DNA of 64,000 nt, taken from assembly GCF_004912275.1 (NCBI RefSeq), contig NZ_STGY01000056.1, forward strand, positions 129,782-193,781, written 5' to 3'. The notes beneath the pieces were generated by a model. It worked only from the letters and a program-made list of their open reading frames with translations. It did not search any database and was not told the origin of the DNA. Below, piece after piece: positions 60,787-64,000 of the stretch (positions within the stretch are counted from its first letter, which is position 1; every line of letters starts with the position of its first letter). The translations under genes were made by a program, and so were the position numbers. Source of the stretch: Glycomyces buryatensis. Lineage in GTDB: Bacteria; Actinomycetota; Actinomycetes; Mycobacteriales; Micromonosporaceae.

Positions 60787-62007
60787 TCAGATCCCCGCCG
60801 CGATGTCCCTGCGGAAGTGGCCACCTTCGAGCTTCACGCCCTCGGCGAGCGAGTACGCCTCCTGCCGGGCCTGGGCCACCGAGGCCCCGGTGCCCACGCA
60901 GTTCAGCACCCGGCCGCCGGTCGCGATCAATTGGCCGCTCGCGTCGAGCGCGGTGCCGGCGTGGAGGACGCCCTCCTCGTCGGCGCCGTACAGCGGACGG
61001 CCCGTCACGGTCTGCTCCGGGTAGCCCTCGTTCGCGACCACCACGCACACCGCCGCGCCCTCGCGCCACCACAGCGAGCCGAAATCGGCCAGCTTCCCGG
61101 TGGCGGCGGCCATCAGAAGCTCGCCGACCGGCGTCTCCAGCAGCGACAGGATCGGCTGGATCTCCGGGTCGCCGAAGCGCGCGTTGAACTCGACCACCTT
61201 GAGGCCCTTGGAGGTCAGCGCGAGCCCGCAGTAGAGGGTCCCGACGAACGGGATGCCGCGCCCGGCCAGCTCGGCCAGCGTCGGCTCGGCGACGGTCTCC
61301 ATGATCTCGGTGACCAGGTCGTCCGGCGCCCACGGCAGCGGCGTGTACGCGCCCATGCCGCCGGTGTTGGGGCCGCTCCCGCCGTCGCCGACCCGCTTGA
61401 AGTCCTGTGCGGGCAGCATCGGGCGCGCGGCCTGGCCGTCCGAGATGACGAACAGGGAGACTTCGGGGCCGTCCAGGTACTCCTCGATGACGACGCGCTC
61501 GCAGTCGAGCGCGTGCGCCAGCGCGGCGGCGCGGTCGTCGGTGACGATGACGCCCTTGCCGGCGGCGAGGCCGTCGTCCTTGACGACGTAGGGCGCGCCG
61601 AACTCGTCGAGCGCGGCCTCGGCCTCCTCGCGGGTGCGGCAGGTGCGCGCGGCGGCGGTCGGCACGCCGGCGGCGGCCATGACCTCCTTCGCGAAGGTCT
61701 TGGAGCCCTCGATCTGGGCGGCCTGGCGGCCCGGGCCGTAGACGGGTATGCCCTTGGCGCGGACGGCGTCGGCGACGCCGGCGACGAGGGGGGCCTCGGG
61801 GCCGACGATGACGAGGTCGGCCGCGGAGGTGACCGCCAGGGAAGCGACCGCGGCGGGGTCGTTCTGGTTCAGCGGCACGCATTCACCGAGCCTGGCCATG
61901 CCCGGGTTGCCCGGGGCGCAGATGAGCTTGGTGACGGATTCGTCTGCGGCCAGCGACGCCGCGAGGGCGTGCTCGCGGCCGCCGGAGCCGATCAGGAGTA
62001 CTCGCAC
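60787..62007 (-). CDS. purD: Phosphoribosylamine--glycine ligase
   Basis: Second step of purine synthesis, ATP-grasp ligase, 406 residues. Seen: VLLIGSGGREHALAASL, PGNPGMARLGECV, VIVGPEAPLVAGVAD, VKDDGLAAGKGVIV, EEYLDGPEVSLFVISDG and GGMGAYTPLPW, EFNARFGDPEIQPIL. TAAACT (62019-62014) lies exactly six bases before GTG 62007, indicating a leaderless message. Flanked by the two copies of the dispersed repeat. Confidence 0.97.
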   Translation of the reverse strand: MRVLLIGSGGREHALAASLAADESVTKLICAPGNPGMARLGECVPLNQNDPAAVASLAVTSAADLVIVGPEAPLVAGVADAVRAKGIPVYGPGRQAAQIEGSKTFAKEVMAAAGVPTAAARTCRTREEAEAALDEFGAPYVVKDDGLAAGKGVIVTDDRAAALAHALDCERVVIEEYLDGPEVSLFVISDGQAARPMLPAQDFKRVGDGGSGPNTGGMGAYTPLPWAPDDLVTEIMETVAEPTLAELAGRGIPFVGTLYCGLALTSKGLKVVEFNARFGDPEIQPILSLLETPVGELLMAAATGKLADFGSLWWREGAAVCVVVANEGYPEQTVTGRPLYGADEEGVLHAGTALDASGQLIATGGRVLNCVGTGASVAQARQEAYSLAEGVKLEGGHFRRDIAAGI

Positions 62008-62437
62008 ACCGTTAGTTTACGGGGCCGATACGTGCTGGTTAACCGCCACGCCGAGTGGTCCCCGTTACGCGATGTGAGAAAAGACGTTTCTGAGCGGCGG
62101 CCGACCTGCCCGCGAGACCTTGCTCGTGCCGCTCGCGCCGCTTGGGCTGTGTGGGTCGCATGGGCCGCGTGGGCCCGCCCTTCCCGCTTCACCCGTTTCG
62201 GTGACTTCACGGCCGCGGACGCCGTTTTCTGTCGTACCCGCGCGGGAGGATCGCTCCTATTATCCCCGGGAGGGTGGGGGTTCGGGATGGTCGTCATGCG
62301 CGAACCCGGGGACGACCGGTGCGGGGACCTGGGGATGAGCGGAAGGCCGCAATGCGGGGGCCAGGTGGGTGGGCGACACGCCTCCACCCGGGGGCCTGGG
62401 GATGATCGCCGTTCACTCCCCCTGTCATGATTGCCCC
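62008..62437. other. Divergent purD/purB intergenic region
   Basis: 430 bp. Contains the purD promoter at its left end, GC-rich short repeats of TGGGCCGCGTGGGC type (62140-62180), repeat copy 2, and the purB promoter (CATGAT 62426-62431). No gene is supported. Confidence 0.6.
62189..62296 (+). repeat. 108-bp dispersed repeat, copy 2
   Basis: Partner of 60620-60727 in inverted orientation around purD. Includes CCCGCGCGGG and CCCCGGGA palindromic parts. Both strands read as similar short peptides in the two copies, which suggests nucleotide-level rather than protein conservation. Confidence 0.75.
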
Positions 62438-63856
62438 GTGACTGCCAATGTGCTCGCCGAGCGTTACGCCTCCCGTCAGATGCGCGATATCTGGGACCCG
62501 GTCGGGAAGATCAAGGCCGAGCGCCGCCTCTGGCTCGCGGTGCTCAAGGCCCAGGCCGATCTCGGTGTCGCCGTTCCCGACGGCGTCATCGCCGACTACG
62601 AGCGCGTCATCGACACCGTCGACCTCGACGCCATCACCGAGCGCGAGCGCATCACCAAGCACGACGTGAAGGCCCGCATCGAGGAGTTCTCCGACCTCGC
62701 CGGCCACCAGCACATTCACAAGGGCATGACCAGCCGCGACCTCACCGAGAACGTCGAGCAGATGCAGGTCCGCCAGTCCCTCGAACTGGTCCGCGACCGC
62801 CTCATCGCCACCGCCGTCCGCCTCGCCGCCCGCGCCGAGCAGTATCGCGACCTCGTCATGGCCGGCCGCAGCCACAATGTCGCCGCCCAGGCCACCACCC
62901 TCGGGAAGCGCTTCGCGACCTGGGCCGAGGAACTCCTCGTCGCCTTTGATCGCATCGAGGAACTCCTGCGCCGCTACCCCCTGCGCGGCATCAAGGGCCC
63001 GGTCGGCACCGCCCAGGACATGCTCGACCTCTTCGACGGCGACACCGCCAAACTCGCCGAGCTCGAACACCGCGTCGCCGCCCACCTCGGCTTCGACCGC
63101 GTCTTCGCCTCCGTCGGCCAGGTCTACCCTCGTTCGCTCGACTACGAGGTCGGCTCCGCCCTCGTCCAGGCCGTCGCCGCGCCCTCGTCCGCCGCGATCA
63201 CCATCCGCCTCATGGCCGGCGCCGAGCTCGCCACCGAGGGCTTCGTCGAGGGCCAGGTCGGCTCGTCCGCCATGCCCCACAAGATGAACACCCGTTCCTC
63301 CGAGCGGGTGAACGGCCTCGCCGTCGTCGCCCGCGGTTACGCGGCCATGCTCGGGGAGCTCGCCGGCGACCAGTGGAACGAGGGTGACGTGTCCTGTTCG
63401 GTGGTCCGACGGGTGGCCTTGCCCGACTTGTTCTACGCAGTCGACGGACTCTATGAGACCTTTCTCACCATCCTCGATAATTTCGGCGCCTACCCGGCCG
63501 TCATCGGCGCCGAGCTCGACCGCTACCTACCCTTCCTGACCTCGACAAAGGTCCTGATGGAGGCCATCAAGCGCGGCGCCGGCCGCGAGGACGCGCACGA
63601 GGCGATCAAGGAACACGCCGTCGCCGTCGCGCGCGCCATGCGCGAGACCGGCCAGAAGGGCAACGATCTGTTCGACCGCTACGCTGCCGACGAGCGCCTC
63701 CCGATGGACCGCGCCGCACTCGACGCCCTGGTCGCCGATACGGGTGAATTCATTGGCGCCGCTGGCGAACAGGTCGACCGGGTCACCGAAAGTGTGGCCG
63801 CGGCGGCGAAGGCCCACCCTGAAGCGGCCGCCTACCGGCCAGGAAACATCCTATGA
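62438..63856 (+). CDS. purB: Adenylosuccinate lyase
   Basis: Cleaves SAICAR and adenylosuccinate in purine synthesis; fumarase/aspartase superfamily, 472 residues. Seen: RYASRQMRDIWDPVGKIKAERRLWL, HQHIHKGMTSRDLTENVEQM, MAGRSHNVAAQATTLGKRF, and the signature loop EGQVGSSAMPHKMNTRSSERV. CATGAT (62426-62431) is six bases before GTG 62438, which fits a leaderless start; earlier in-frame codons lack support. Confidence 0.96.
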   Translation: MTANVLAERYASRQMRDIWDPVGKIKAERRLWLAVLKAQADLGVAVPDGVIADYERVIDTVDLDAITERERITKHDVKARIEEFSDLAGHQHIHKGMTSRDLTENVEQMQVRQSLELVRDRLIATAVRLAARAEQYRDLVMAGRSHNVAAQATTLGKRFATWAEELLVAFDRIEELLRRYPLRGIKGPVGTAQDMLDLFDGDTAKLAELEHRVAAHLGFDRVFASVGQVYPRSLDYEVGSALVQAVAAPSSAAITIRLMAGAELATEGFVEGQVGSSAMPHKMNTRSSERVNGLAVVARGYAAMLGELAGDQWNEGDVSCSVVRRVALPDLFYAVDGLYETFLTILDNFGAYPAVIGAELDRYLPFLTSTKVLMEAIKRGAGREDAHEAIKEHAVAVARAMRETGQKGNDLFDRYAADERLPMDRAALDALVADTGEFIGAAGEQVDRVTESVAAAAKAHPEAAAYRPGNIL

Positions 63857-63961
63857 CTCGCTGTGACGCAGCCCCGTCGTCCTTAACTCGACACTGGCCC
63901 TGGTCAGAGCCGATGAATATGCTTGCCCCGTTCCGTCCATGTGACCGACAGGAGTGCGACC

Positions 63962-64000
63962 GTGGCCCGTGTAGTGGTCGACGTGATGCTGAAGACCGAA
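63962..64000 (+). CDS. purS: PurS subunit of FGAM synthase (5' end only)
   Basis: Thirteen codons read VARVVVDVMLKTE, the conserved N-terminus of PurS (small subunit of phosphoribosylformylglycinamidine synthase). AGGAG lies seven bases before GTG 63962. Truncated by the window end; purB and purD neighbours agree. Confidence 0.8.
   Translation, partial: MARVVVDVMLKTE

Noticed and set aside
60367-62430. 687-codon plus-strand open frame across arcA, purD and the purD-purB region
   Set aside because: It is antisense to the clearly real purD and overlaps arcA in another frame; a GC-skew artefact.

Overview
The window is origin-proximal chromosome of a high-GC actinobacterium. By gene order and family it looks closest to the Glycomycetales/Micromonosporales (inference; no 16S gene is present). 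Evidence: a parA-parB pair with five parS sites in 4.3 kb, followed by trxA-trxB, an anti-sigma gene, a sigM-like sigma gene, a pseudokinase gene, murJ and pcnB in the order known beside actinobacterial origins; also inositol-phosphate synthase, the proteasome activator Bpa, XRE/DUF397 genes and type VII secretion proteins.

Layout. 1-4.7 kb: chromosome segregation (parA, parB, five parS), a GNAT and a HIT-like protein. 4.7-15.7 kb: a ddl-like ATP-grasp ligase coupled to an aminotransferase, a second GNAT, trxA, trxB (behind a SigR-type promoter), sigM-like gene and anti-sigma gene, pseudokinase, murJ and the divergent pcnB. 15.6-26.3 kb: GT87 mannosyltransferase-like protein, large class A PBP, padR-ino1 with a clear promoter/operator, MFS transporter, cyclophilin-like protein, PlsC-type acyltransferase, bpa.

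26.4-48.2 kb is accessory DNA. It starts with small unknown proteins and an XRE/DUF397 pair. Next is a type VII-linked cluster: a seven-gene minus-strand operon with a WXG-headed DUF1023 hydrolase beside a lipoprotein and a four-helix membrane protein, two divergent genes (one PPE-like), and a mycosin protease, but no EccC-type ATPase. Then come a single-chain type ISP restriction-modification enzyme and the remains of an integrated plasmid-like element (replication-relaxation protein, repeated palindromes, 14-bp tandem repeats, GGTTAC repeats, two tiny coupled ORFs, and a frameshifted large serine integrase) ending at a tRNA-Leu(CAG) gene.

48.4-64 kb returns to core genes: asparaginase, DUF1877 protein, YgfZ-Fur pair, class IV aminotransferase, FAD-linked oxidase, beta-lactamase-fold protein, membrane proteins, arginine deiminase, purD, purB and the first codons of purS.

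System-level points: many core genes appear leaderless, with a -10 hexamer exactly six bases before the start codon. parS sites sit at three kinds of places: the parA -35 region, inside the parB coding sequence, and the centres of terminator-like palindromes. The most interesting candidate system is the orphan type VII hydrolase-effector operon in the island.
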